A stretch of DNA of 64,000 bases from the NCBI GenBank assembly GCA_036160575.1, contig JAYYDT010000119.1, positions 12,811 to 76,810 on the forward strand. The letters are read 5' to 3'. The position numbers and the translations under genes are program-made. Shown here one piece after another: positions 7,585 to 15,529 of this stretch; position 1 is the stretch's first letter; each line of letters starts with the position of its first letter. Source of the stretch: TMED26 sp002694075. GTDB taxonomy: Bacteria; Pseudomonadota; Alphaproteobacteria; Thalassobaculales; Thalassobaculaceae. The notes below the pieces were generated by a model. The model had not been told where the DNA came from. It was given only the letters and a program-made list of their open reading frames with translations, and made no database searches.

Positions 7585-8394
7585 CTAAAGCTGGCCGGCG
7601 AAATCAAGCAGGGCGGCGGTGAAGGCGGCCGGCCGCTCCACCGGGATGAGATGGCCGGCGTTATCGAAAATCACCTCGCGATGGTCGGCGATACGGGCCG
7701 CCAATTCGGCCTTGTCGGCGTCGACCCGAAACACGCGGTCATAGACGCCGGTGAGCGACAGCACCGGCAGCGCCAAGCGTTCGTAGGGAAAATCCCAATC
7801 GGTGGCCAACGATTGGGCCAGTAATTGGAACAGGCCGTCGGCCGGGTCGGCGGGGCTGTAGCCGGCGAAACTGGCGGTTTCACGGGCACCGGCCAACATC
7901 TCCGGATTAACCAAATGGGGCAGGTTCATCTCCATCACCAACTGGCTGCCGCCAAGGGTCGCGGCGGCGACCATCGCCCGGTTGATCCAGTCGAGGCGCA
8001 GGCCCGGTTTGCGCAAGGTGTTGATGAACACCAAGGCGTCGGCGGCGGCGCCGGCGAGATGGGCCTGAGCCGCGAATAAGCCGCCGATGGATAGTCCGAC
8101 CAGCACCGGGCGCGCCGGCCCGAGATGGTCCAACAGCGCGACAAGATCGGCCACGATGACCGCCGGTTGGGCATCCTCGGGACCGGCGAAACCGCTTTCA
8201 GCCTGGCCGCGAAAATTGTAACAGAGGGTGCCATGGCCGGCGACGCGCAGGGCCGGGCCAATCGCCGCGTGCTGCCAGGTCTCGGTATTGCCGGTCAGCG
8301 CGTTGACAAACACGAAGGTGCGCCCGTCCGGCGCGCTGGGCGCGCTATGCTCGTAATAAAGTGATCGGCCGGCCGCCACCTCAAAGAACGCCAT
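7585..8394 (-). CDS. Alpha/beta hydrolase
   Basis: A 269-residue alpha/beta-fold hydrolase. The nucleophile elbow is G-L-S-I-G-G (Ser near 98), the oxyanion region is F-V-N-A-L-T-G-N, the acid is probably in L-T-G-V-Y-D, and the catalytic His is in N-A-G-H-L-I-P-V-E-R-P near the C-terminus. Substrate unknown; no lid signature is obvious. A very strong GGGGAGGGGG ribosome site precedes the ATG. It leads a three-gene unit with the two HAD phosphatases. Confidence 0.87.
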   Translation of the reverse strand: MAFFEVAAGRSLYYEHSAPSAPDGRTFVFVNALTGNTETWQHAAIGPALRVAGHGTLCYNFRGQAESGFAGPEDAQPAVIVADLVALLDHLGPARPVLVGLSIGGLFAAQAHLAGAAADALVFINTLRKPGLRLDWINRAMVAAATLGGSQLVMEMNLPHLVNPEMLAGARETASFAGYSPADPADGLFQLLAQSLATDWDFPYERLALPVLSLTGVYDRVFRVDADKAELAARIADHREVIFDNAGHLIPVERPAAFTAALLDFAGQL

Positions 8395-8499
8395 TGCCCC
8401 CTCCCCAGATACGCTGACCGTGATGATAGCGAATAAAGCCTTCGCCTGAAAAGGGTCGCGGCTTGCCGGCCGCCGTGAAATCAGGTACCCGCCGACCCT

Positions 8500-9441
8500 A
8501 TGGAAATTCTGTTCGATATCGTGACGCCGGTGTTCGGGCTAATGGCGGTTGGCTACCTCGCCGCCGTCAGCGGCCTGTTCCCGCAAAGCGCGGCGCGTGG
8601 CCTGTCGGCCTTCGTGTTTAATTTCGCGATGCCGGTGATGCTGTTCCAAACCGCCGGCCGCGCGGTTCTGCCCGATCCTTTCCCCTGGGGTTTCGTGTTG
8701 ACCTATTACGGCGGGGTCGCGGGGGTTTGGGCGCTGGCCATGGCGCTCAGCGGCGGGTTTTTAAAAAGCGGATCTTCGGAGGCCATCCTGGCCGGCATGA
8801 CCTGCGGCTTCGCCAACACTGTGATGCTTGGCATTCCGCTTGTCTTAACCGCCTATGGCGAGGCCGGGGCGGTGCCCTTGTTCATCATCATCTCGCTGCA
8901 TTCGATCCTGTTGATCGGCAGCGCCACGATGTTGATTGAAATCGCCCGCGGCGACACTCGCAATCTGATAATACTGCCGTGGAGTATTGGCCGGGGGATC
9001 GTGACCAACCCGATCATCGCCGGCCTGCTGTTGGGCCTCGCCGCCAATATGGTGGGGTTCACGACACCGGCGCCGGTCGCCAAAATGGCCGACATGTTGG
9101 CGCGCGCCGCCCTGCCCTGCGCGGTATTTTCGATGGGCGCCTCGCTGGCCGCCTATCGCCTTGGCGGCGCCATCGGGCGGGCCGGGTTGTGGTCGGTTTT
9201 GAAGCTGGCCGGCCATCCGACGCTGGTTTGGCTGCTTGGCACCTATGTCTTCGACGTGCCCGCGCTATGGCGGGATGTGGCGGTGCTGGTCGCCGCCCTG
9301 CCGGTCGGCATCAATGTCTATTTGCTGGCCGCTCGCTACCAAGCCGGCGAAGCGGCGGTGGCCTCGTCGCTGGTGCTGTCGGCGGGTTTGTCTTTCCTCA
9401 CCGTGACCGTGGTTCTGCATCTGTTGAACGTAACGGTCTGA
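8500..9441 (+). CDS. AEC (auxin efflux carrier) family transporter
   Basis: A 313-residue membrane protein with about ten hydrophobic segments in the two-fold repeated arrangement of the AEC family. The N-terminus P-V-F-G-L-M-A-V-G-Y-L and the repeat-two segment A-A-L-P-V-G-I-N-V-Y-L-L-A are family landmarks. AEC proteins carry carboxylates such as malate or malonate, or auxin-like acids. Neighbours do not define the cargo. Divergent from the alpha/beta hydrolase operon. Confidence 0.88.
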   Translation: MEILFDIVTPVFGLMAVGYLAAVSGLFPQSAARGLSAFVFNFAMPVMLFQTAGRAVLPDPFPWGFVLTYYGGVAGVWALAMALSGGFLKSGSSEAILAGMTCGFANTVMLGIPLVLTAYGEAGAVPLFIIISLHSILLIGSATMLIEIARGDTRNLIILPWSIGRGIVTNPIIAGLLLGLAANMVGFTTPAPVAKMADMLARAALPCAVFSMGASLAAYRLGGAIGRAGLWSVLKLAGHPTLVWLLGTYVFDVPALWRDVAVLVAALPVGINVYLLAARYQAGEAAVASSLVLSAGLSFLTVTVVLHLLNVTV

Positions 9442-9498
9442 GACGCTGCCCGCGGCCACGAAGTAAGAGACAGGCCACACGACACCTGGCCATAAAAC

Positions 9499-9531
9499 TT
9501 GCATTCGCCGACGGATCGGCGAAAGTTGCAA
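9499..9531. promoter_or_regulatory. Interrupted palindrome upstream of the enoyl-CoA hydratase
   Basis: A perfect 8-bp stem (TTCGCCGA / TCGGCGAA) with a 4-base loop is flanked by an outer 5-bp inverted repeat (TTGCA / TGCAA). It lies about 30 bases before the hydratase ATG and has no T-run, so an operator or RNA hairpin is more likely than a terminator. The regulator is unknown. Confidence 0.4.
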
Positions 9532-9562
9532 CGACCATCAGACGCACCGGAGCACGGCCGCC

Positions 9563-10369
9563 ATGTCGACCGCCCCCCCCGCCCGCGCCGAACACGCCGA
9601 TTTGGTTCTGCGCGAAGACGCCGACGGGATCGCCCGCCTGACCCTCAACCGGCCGGCGGCGCGCAACGCCTTGTCGATGGAGATGATGGCCGCCCTGCAA
9701 GCCCGCCTGGACGCCATCGCCGACGAACGGGCGGTCAAATGCGTCATCCTGGCCGCCGCCGGGCCGGGTTTTTGCGCCGGCCACGACCTGAAGCAAATGA
9801 TGGCCCATAAGGGTGACGCGGCCTATTACCGGCGAGTGTTCGAGACCTGCTCGGCACTGATGACCAGTATTGTCCGCTTACCGCAATTGGTGATCGCCGA
9901 AGTCCAGGGCGTGGCCACCGCCGCCGGCAGCCAATTGGTCGCCAGCTGCGATTTGGCGATCGCCGCGAGCGCCGCCCGCTTCGCCTTGCCGGGGGTCAAT
10001 ATCGGCCTTTTCTGTTCCACCCCGATGGTCGCCGTGTCGCGCAATGTGGCGCGCAAACACGTCATGGAAATGCTGGTCACCGGCGAGTTGATCAGCGCCG
10101 AAAAAGCCTGCGAGATCGGCCTGATCAACCGCGTCGTCGCGCCCGCGGCCCTGGCCGCCGAGACCGCCGGTTTGGCCGCCCAGATCGTCGCCAAATCGCC
10201 GCATACCTTGAAGGTCGGGAAGGAAGCTTTTTACCGCCAGGTGGAAATGCCGCTGGACGACGCTTATGCCTATACCGGCCAAGTGATGGCTGAAAACATG
10301 CTCGCCGCCGACGCCGTCGAGGGCATTACCGCCTTTATCGACAAACGCCCGCCGACCTGGGAGGAGTGA
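9563..10369 (+). CDS. Enoyl-CoA hydratase/isomerase family protein
   Basis: A 268-residue crotonase-fold protein. Landmarks are L-N-R-P-A-A-R-N-A-L-S near residue 30, the oxyanion-hole loop G-P-G-F-C-A-G-H-D-L-K-Q (about 70-82) and the second loop A-T-A-A-G-S-Q-L-V-A-S-C-D-L (about 115). The position that holds a catalytic Glu in hydratases reads A-G-S-Q, so the reaction may not be simple hydration. The sequence resembles the ECHDC3-like subgroup. The end overlaps the start region of the next gene, so the two are probably cotranscribed. Confidence 0.87.
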   Translation: MSTAPPARAEHADLVLREDADGIARLTLNRPAARNALSMEMMAALQARLDAIADERAVKCVILAAAGPGFCAGHDLKQMMAHKGDAAYYRRVFETCSALMTSIVRLPQLVIAEVQGVATAAGSQLVASCDLAIAASAARFALPGVNIGLFCSTPMVAVSRNVARKHVMEMLVTGELISAEKACEIGLINRVVAPAALAAETAGLAAQIVAKSPHTLKVGKEAFYRQVEMPLDDAYAYTGQVMAENMLAADAVEGITAFIDKRPPTWEE

Positions 10370-10377
10370 GCCAGGCC

Positions 10378-12201
10378 ATGGCCGAAAACGATCCGCGCCC
10401 GACCCCCATTGTCCACTGCGACTACAGCGACAATTACATCCGCGACATCCTGGCGTCGGTGAAAACCATCGCCATGGTCGGGGCCAGTGAGAATTGGAAT
10501 CGGCCCAGCTATTTCGCCATGAAATACCTGCAGCAGAAGGGCTATCGGGTGATCCCGGTGAACCCGCGCGCGGTCGGCAAGGAGATTTTAGGCGAACCGG
10601 TCTATGGCGACCTCGCCGAAATTCCGGTGCCGGTCGACATGGTCGATATTTTCCGCGCCTCGCACGCCGCCGGCGCCTTCGCCGACCAGGCCGCCGAGAT
10701 TGGCGCCAAAGTGGTGTGGATGCAGTTGGAGGTGCGCGACGACGCCGCCGCCGCCCGCGCCGAGGCGGCCGGCCTGAAAGTGGTCATGGACCGCTGTCCG
10801 AAGATCGAGTTTAGCCGCCTGTTCGGCGAATTGGGCTGGCACGGCTTCAATTCCGGGGTGATTTCCGCCAAACGCCGGGTGCCGGGTGTCGCCGCCGGCG
10901 AGGCACCAATGCCGACAGACGGCCGGCCGCGGCGCTTCGACGGTATCGAAACCCTGGCGGTGCATGCCGGCGCCGCCCCCGACCCGGTGACCGGCGCCCG
11001 CTCGACGCCGATTTACCAAACCACCGCTTATGTTTTCGAGGACGCCGACCACGCCGCCTCGCTGTTCAATTTGCAGACCTTCGGCAATATCTACGGCCGC
11101 TTGTCCAACCCCACGGTGGCGGTGTTGGAGGAACGCATCGCCGCCCTCGAAGGCGGCCGCGGCACCACCTGCACCTCCTCCGGCCACGCCGCCCAGATGA
11201 TCGCCCTGTTTCCACTGATGGGACCGGGCGACCATTTTGTCGCCGCCAATCGCCTTTATGGCGGCTCAATCACCCAATTCGGCCGTACCTTTCAAAAATT
11301 CGATTGGCATTGCAGTTTCGTCGACACCGACGATCCGGCGGCGGTAAAGGCCGCGATCACCGACCGGACCAAGGCGATTTTCGCCGAAAGCCTGGTCAAT
11401 CCCGGCGGTGCGGTGACCGATCTCGAAACGCTCGCCGAGATCGCCCATGGCGCCGGCTTGCCGTTGATCATCGATAACACCATGGCGACCCCCTATCTTT
11501 GCCAACCGCTTCGCCATGGCGCCGATATCGTGGTTCATTCGACCACCAAGTTTTTGTCCGGCCATGGCAACGCGATGGGCGGCGCGGTGGTCGACGGCGG
11601 CGGTTTCGACTGGGGCACGAGCGACCGCTTTCCTTCACTGGCGGCGCCGGAACCGGCCTATCACGGGCTCAATTTTTGGGAAACCTTCGGCGATCTCGCC
11701 TACACCACCTATGGCCATGCCGTGGGTCTCCGCGATCTGGGGCCGACCATGGCGCCGATGAACGCCTATCTCACCATCACCGGCATTGAAACCCTCCCCC
11801 TGCGCATGGCCCGGCATTGCGAGAACGCCGCCGAAGTCGCCCGTTTCCTCGACCAAGACGGCCGCGTTTCCTGGGTCTCCCACGCCAGTTTGGCGGACCA
11901 TCCGCACCATGACCGGGCGGCGCGCTACCTGCCGCGCGGCGCCGGGGCGGTCTTCACCTTTGGCGTCAAAGGCGGCTACGAAGCCGGCCTGGCCTTCGTC
12001 GAGCGCTGCCAATTGCTGTCGCATTTGGCCAATATCGGCGATACCCGCTCGCTTGTGTTGCACCCGGCCTCGACCACCCATCGCCAGTTGACGGCCGAGC
12101 AACGCGCCGCCGCCGGCGCCGGTGACGATGTGATCCGCCTGTCGATCGGCTTGGAAAGCGCCGCCGACATCATCGCCGATATCGACGCCGCCCTGGGCTA
12201 A
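10378..12201 (+). CDS. Fusion: CoA-binding domain + O-acetylhomoserine sulfhydrylase
   Basis: A 607-residue two-domain protein. Residues about 1-150 form a CoA-binding Rossmann domain (V-K-T-I-A-M-V-G-A-S then N-R-P-S-Y). A linker of about 30 residues follows. Residues about 185-607 are a PLP enzyme of the Cys/Met metabolism family, closest to O-acetylhomoserine/O-acetylserine sulfhydrylases, with F-D-G-I-E-T-L-A-V-H-A-G, the cofactor-binding D near 366 and the PLP lysine in S-T-T-K-F-L-S-G-H-G near 391. I know the two parts as separate, often adjacent genes. The ATG at 10378 is preferred because GGGAGGAG spaces properly; an in-frame GTG at 10366 is possible. Confidence 0.9.
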   Translation: MAENDPRPTPIVHCDYSDNYIRDILASVKTIAMVGASENWNRPSYFAMKYLQQKGYRVIPVNPRAVGKEILGEPVYGDLAEIPVPVDMVDIFRASHAAGAFADQAAEIGAKVVWMQLEVRDDAAAARAEAAGLKVVMDRCPKIEFSRLFGELGWHGFNSGVISAKRRVPGVAAGEAPMPTDGRPRRFDGIETLAVHAGAAPDPVTGARSTPIYQTTAYVFEDADHAASLFNLQTFGNIYGRLSNPTVAVLEERIAALEGGRGTTCTSSGHAAQMIALFPLMGPGDHFVAANRLYGGSITQFGRTFQKFDWHCSFVDTDDPAAVKAAITDRTKAIFAESLVNPGGAVTDLETLAEIAHGAGLPLIIDNTMATPYLCQPLRHGADIVVHSTTKFLSGHGNAMGGAVVDGGGFDWGTSDRFPSLAAPEPAYHGLNFWETFGDLAYTTYGHAVGLRDLGPTMAPMNAYLTITGIETLPLRMARHCENAAEVARFLDQDGRVSWVSHASLADHPHHDRAARYLPRGAGAVFTFGVKGGYEAGLAFVERCQLLSHLANIGDTRSLVLHPASTTHRQLTAEQRAAAGAGDDVIRLSIGLESAADIIADIDAALG

Positions 12202-12971
12202 ACCGCGGTCCAGCCGCCATCCAGCATGAGCGGCGCGCCAGTGACCAGGGCCGACGCGTCACTGGCCAGGTAAACAACCGCGCCCATCACGTCCTCGACT
12301 TGGCCAACGCGGCCCAGCAAAATCGCTTGCTCGACGGTTTCCTTGAAACCGGGCTCGGATAAAAACGGCTTGGTCATCGGCGTTTCGACAAAGGTCGGGC
12401 AGATGGTGTTGACCCGGATCCCGTGTTCGGCCCATTCGGCGGCCATCACCTTGGTGAAGCCTTCGACGGCGTGCTTACTGGCGCAATAGACCGCGCGGCG
12501 CGGCCCGCCGACATGGGCCATTTGCGAGGACATGTTGATAATGCTGCCGCCGGTGCCGTCGCGCACCATGGCGCGAGCGGCGGCCTGCGCGACAAAAAAC
12601 GCCGCGCGCACGTTCAAATCCATGATCAGGTCAAAGTCGTCGACCGTCACATCGAAGGCCGGCATCGGCTTATTGGTGCCGGCGTTATTCACCACCACAT
12701 GCGCCGCCGGCCGGTCGTCGAACAGGGCCGCCAGCGCGGCCATGTCCATGACGTCGCAAGGCGCCGCCTCGGCGCTGCCGCCGGCGGCGGTGATTTCCGC
12801 GACCAGGGCCGCCAATTCATCGGCGCTACGCGCGACCGCGATGACATGGGCGCCGGCCTCGGCCAAGGCGTGGGCACAGGCACGGCCAAGCCCGCGGCCG
12901 GCGCCGGTGACCACGGCGCGGCGCCCTTCCAGGCGAAAAGACGGCATGCGGGGGATGGGCTGATCGGTCAT
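12198..12971 (-). CDS. Short-chain dehydrogenase/reductase (SDR)
   Basis: A 257-residue classical SDR: NAD(P)-binding T-G-A-G-R-G-L-G-R near residue 23, N-N-A-G near 90, the catalytic S (S-S-Q-M) and Y-C-A-S-K pair, and a C-terminal L-M-L-D-G-G-W-T. It interconverts an alcohol and a ketone. It is divergent from the HpsN-like dehydrogenase and TRAP genes, so it may serve the same pathway. In known sulfopropanediol loci other alcohol dehydrogenases accompany hpsN. Its 3' end overlaps the sulfhydrylase gene by four bases, tail to tail. Confidence 0.88.
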   Translation of the reverse strand: MTDQPIPRMPSFRLEGRRAVVTGAGRGLGRACAHALAEAGAHVIAVARSADELAALVAEITAAGGSAEAAPCDVMDMAALAALFDDRPAAHVVVNNAGTNKPMPAFDVTVDDFDLIMDLNVRAAFFVAQAAARAMVRDGTGGSIINMSSQMAHVGGPRRAVYCASKHAVEGFTKVMAAEWAEHGIRVNTICPTFVETPMTKPFLSEPGFKETVEQAILLGRVGQVEDVMGAVVYLASDASALVTGAPLMLDGGWTAV

Positions 12972-13077
12972 CGGATCGGTTCCTTCAAAAATGTCGCGGC
13001 AGGTGCGCCGGACTATGGCACGGTCGTCAGTTGAGCTACAAACAAAGGCAGAGATTCATACCATCGGCGGGGAAAAA

Positions 13078-14367
13078 ATGGCTGTTTGGCTTAAGACGGC
13101 GAAGTCGGTTGAGGCGCGGCGCGAGGAAAATGACAAGGTGCGACAGATCGTCGAAACCGCGTTGGAAGATATCACGGCGCGGGGCGATGACGCTGTCCGC
13201 GAGATGTCGATCCAATTCGACGGCTGGGAGCGCGATGATTTTCGCCTCAGTCAGGATGAAATCGACGCCTGTATTGCGACCTTGAGCGATCAAGACATCC
13301 ACGACATTAAATTCGCCCAGGAGCAGGTGCGCAATTTCGCGCGCCACCAACGCGCCGCCTTACAGGATATCGAGGTGGAGACCCTGCCGGGGGTGATTCT
13401 GGGTCACAAGAATATCCCGGTGAATTCGGTCGGCTGCTACGTGCCGGGCGGTAAATATCCGCTGCTCGCCTCGGCCCATATGTCGGTGGTGACGGCCAAG
13501 GTCGCCGGCGTGCCGCGCATCATCACCTGCGCACCGCCGTTCAACGGCAAGCCGGCGCCCGCCATCGTCGCCGCCCAGGCGCTGGCCGGCGCCGATGAGA
13601 TTTATTGTCTCGGTGGCATTCAAGCGGTCGGCGCGATGGCCGTTGGCACCGCCAGCATCGCCGGCGTCGATATGCTGGTCGGCCCCGGTAACGCCTTCGT
13701 CGCCGAGGCCAAGCGGCAATTATTTGGCCGTGTTGGCATCGACCTGTTCGCCGGTCCGACCGAGACTTTGATCATCGCCGATGAAACCGTAGATGGTGAA
13801 ATGTGCGCCACCGATTTGCTCGGTCAGGCCGAGCATGGTCCGACCTCGCCGGCGGTGCTGCTGACCAATTCGGAAAAGCTGGCGCGCGACACCATGGAAT
13901 GGGTGGAGCGGATTTTAAAATGGCTGCCGACCGGCGAGGTCGCCGGTCAAGCCTGGCGCGACTATGGCGAAGTGATTGTCGCCGAAGACCTCCAGGAAAT
14001 GGTTAAGGTCGCCGATGACATCGCCTCCGAGCATGTGCAGGTGATGACCGCCGACGATGACCTATTTCTCAACACCATGACCAATTACGGCGCCTTGTTC
14101 CTGGGGCCGCGCACCAATGTCTCCTACGGCGACAAGGTGATTGGTACAAACCATACGTTGCCAACTCAAAAAGCTGCACGCTACACTGGCGGTCTCTGGG
14201 TTGGGAAGTTCCTGAAAACCTGTACATGGCAAAAGGTTCTGACCAATGAGGCGAGCGCCCATGTTGGCGAATATTGTTCGCGGCTTTGTGCGCTTGAAGG
14301 CTTCGCGGGCCATAAGGAGCAGGCGGATATCCGCGTGCGCCGCTATGGCCCCAACTCGGCGGGGTGA
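13078..14367 (+). CDS. hpsN: HpsN-like sulfopropanediol 3-dehydrogenase (histidinol dehydrogenase family)
   Basis: A 429-residue HisD-fold protein. It keeps HisD catalytic landmarks (A-S-E-H-V-Q with the Glu-His pair, L-F-A-G-P-T-E, a G-Q-A-E-H segment, G-T-N-H-T-L-P-T). It has [12 protein letters not shown], which I associate with the paralogous group that includes HpsN, oxidising (S)-2,3-dihydroxypropane-1-sulfonate to sulfolactate. Location next to TRAP genes rather than his genes supports a catabolic role. Start ATG at 13078 with GGGGA upstream. Other substrates of this paralogue group cannot be excluded. A short lower-GC tract lies near 14136-14250. Confidence 0.72.
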   Translation: MAVWLKTAKSVEARREENDKVRQIVETALEDITARGDDAVREMSIQFDGWERDDFRLSQDEIDACIATLSDQDIHDIKFAQEQVRNFARHQRAALQDIEVETLPGVILGHKNIPVNSVGCYVPGGKYPLLASAHMSVVTAKVAGVPRIITCAPPFNGKPAPAIVAAQALAGADEIYCLGGIQAVGAMAVGTASIAGVDMLVGPGNAFVAEAKRQLFGRVGIDLFAGPTETLIIADETVDGEMCATDLLGQAEHGPTSPAVLLTNSEKLARDTMEWVERILKWLPTGEVAGQAWRDYGEVIVAEDLQEMVKVADDIASEHVQVMTADDDLFLNTMTNYGALFLGPRTNVSYGDKVIGTNHTLPTQKAARYTGGLWVGKFLKTCTWQKVLTNEASAHVGEYCSRLCALEGFAGHKEQADIRVRRYGPNSAG

Positions 14368-14425
14368 GCGCGCTCAACCCGCCCTACAACAAGAAACGGT
14401 AAATTCGATTAACAGGGGAATGAAC

Positions 14426-15454
14426 ATGTTGAAAAAGACTGCTCTCGCGATTGCCGCGACGGCCATGCTGGTCACCACCGGCGTTGCGGTCGAGGCGAAA
14501 ACGCTCAAAGTTCAGGCGAGCTCCAAAGCCGGCGACTGGGCCCACCGCTTCATGACCGACAAATGGGCGCCGAAGCTGAAAACCATGACTTCCGGCAAAA
14601 TCGGCATCGACGTGCTGCCGACCAAATCGGTGGTGCCGCACCGCGAAACCATTGACGCGGTGGCCAATGGCATTCTCGATGGCGATTTGAACGCGGTGTC
14701 TTATTTCTCCGGCCGTGATCCGGCCTTTGCCATTATCGGCGACTTGATCGCGGGTTACGACACCGTCGACCAGGTGCGCACGTTTTGCCAATACGGCGGC
14801 GGCAAAGAGATTTTGCAAAAACTCTATGACAAATACACCAAGGGCCGGGTGCATGTGGTCGGCTGCGGCCCCTATGCCAAGGAAGCCTTTGTGTCGACCG
14901 TGCCGATCCGCGGCGTCGCTGACTTTAAAGGCGTGAAAGTGCGGTCGCCCGAAGGTCTCGCCGCCGAGGTCTTCAAACGCGTTGGCGCCGCCCCGGTGTC
15001 GCTGCCGTTCTCGGAGGTCTACACCGCCCTTGAGAAAAAAGTGATCGACGCCGCCGATGCCTCGGCGCATGTCAACAACAACGCCCACGGCATGTACAAA
15101 ATCGCCAAATACCCGATTTACCCGGGGATTCACTCGATGGCGGTGCTGCAGTTCATCGTCAATAAGAAAGTCTGGAACAAGCTTGGCGACGAAGGTCAGC
15201 GCGCCCTTGAGGTGTGGTACCAGGCGGCCTACGACGCGATGCGCCGTGAAGCCGATTTGGAGGACCAAAAAATCGCCGACGCGCAACGCAAAGGCGGCGA
15301 GATCGAGGTGATCGATTGGACCACCTCGGAGCGCGCCAAGTTCCGCCAAATCGCCGTTGGCGCGTGGGAGGATTTCGCCAAGAAATCGCCCCTCGCCCAA
15401 GAAGCCTTGGACGCGCACCTGGCCTACATGCGGTCGACCGGACTGCTCAAATAA
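14426..15454 (+). CDS. TRAP transporter substrate-binding protein (DctP family)
   Basis: A 342-residue periplasmic protein with a signal peptide (L-K-K then A/L/I-rich, cleavage after about V-E-A-K). The DctP fold is shown by L-K-V-Q-A-S-S, the central F-K-G-V-K-V-R-S-P-E segment with the conserved arginine that usually holds a carboxylate or sulfonate, and the helix E-V-Y-T-A-L-E. It captures the substrate and delivers it to DctQM. The ATG at 14426 gives better spacing to AGGGGA than the ATG two codons earlier. Context suggests a C3 sulfonate, but the ligand is inferred. Confidence 0.9.
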   Translation: MLKKTALAIAATAMLVTTGVAVEAKTLKVQASSKAGDWAHRFMTDKWAPKLKTMTSGKIGIDVLPTKSVVPHRETIDAVANGILDGDLNAVSYFSGRDPAFAIIGDLIAGYDTVDQVRTFCQYGGGKEILQKLYDKYTKGRVHVVGCGPYAKEAFVSTVPIRGVADFKGVKVRSPEGLAAEVFKRVGAAPVSLPFSEVYTALEKKVIDAADASAHVNNNAHGMYKIAKYPIYPGIHSMAVLQFIVNKKVWNKLGDEGQRALEVWYQAAYDAMRREADLEDQKIADAQRKGGEIEVIDWTTSERAKFRQIAVGAWEDFAKKSPLAQEALDAHLAYMRSTGLLK

Positions 15455-15466
15455 GCCTGCCAAGAC

Positions 15467-15496
15467 CCGCCGCGCCGCAACAGGCGCGGCGGTTTT
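15467..15496 (+). terminator. Intercistronic terminator-like hairpin between dctP and dctQM
   Basis: A perfect 10-bp GC stem (CCGCCGCGCC / GGCGCGGCGG) with a 6-base loop is followed by TTTTAATT. Placed directly after the binding-protein gene, it could partly terminate or stabilise the upstream mRNA and so give more binding protein than permease. Confidence 0.75.
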
Positions 15497-15529
15497 AATT
15501 AAATAAAAAAATACATTGGGGGGTTGGCG

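Noticed and set aside
13078..14367. Assignment as biosynthetic histidinol dehydrogenase hisD
   Set aside because: No his genes are nearby, the gene leads a TRAP unit, and the C-terminal motif fits the sulfopropanediol dehydrogenase paralogue group better.
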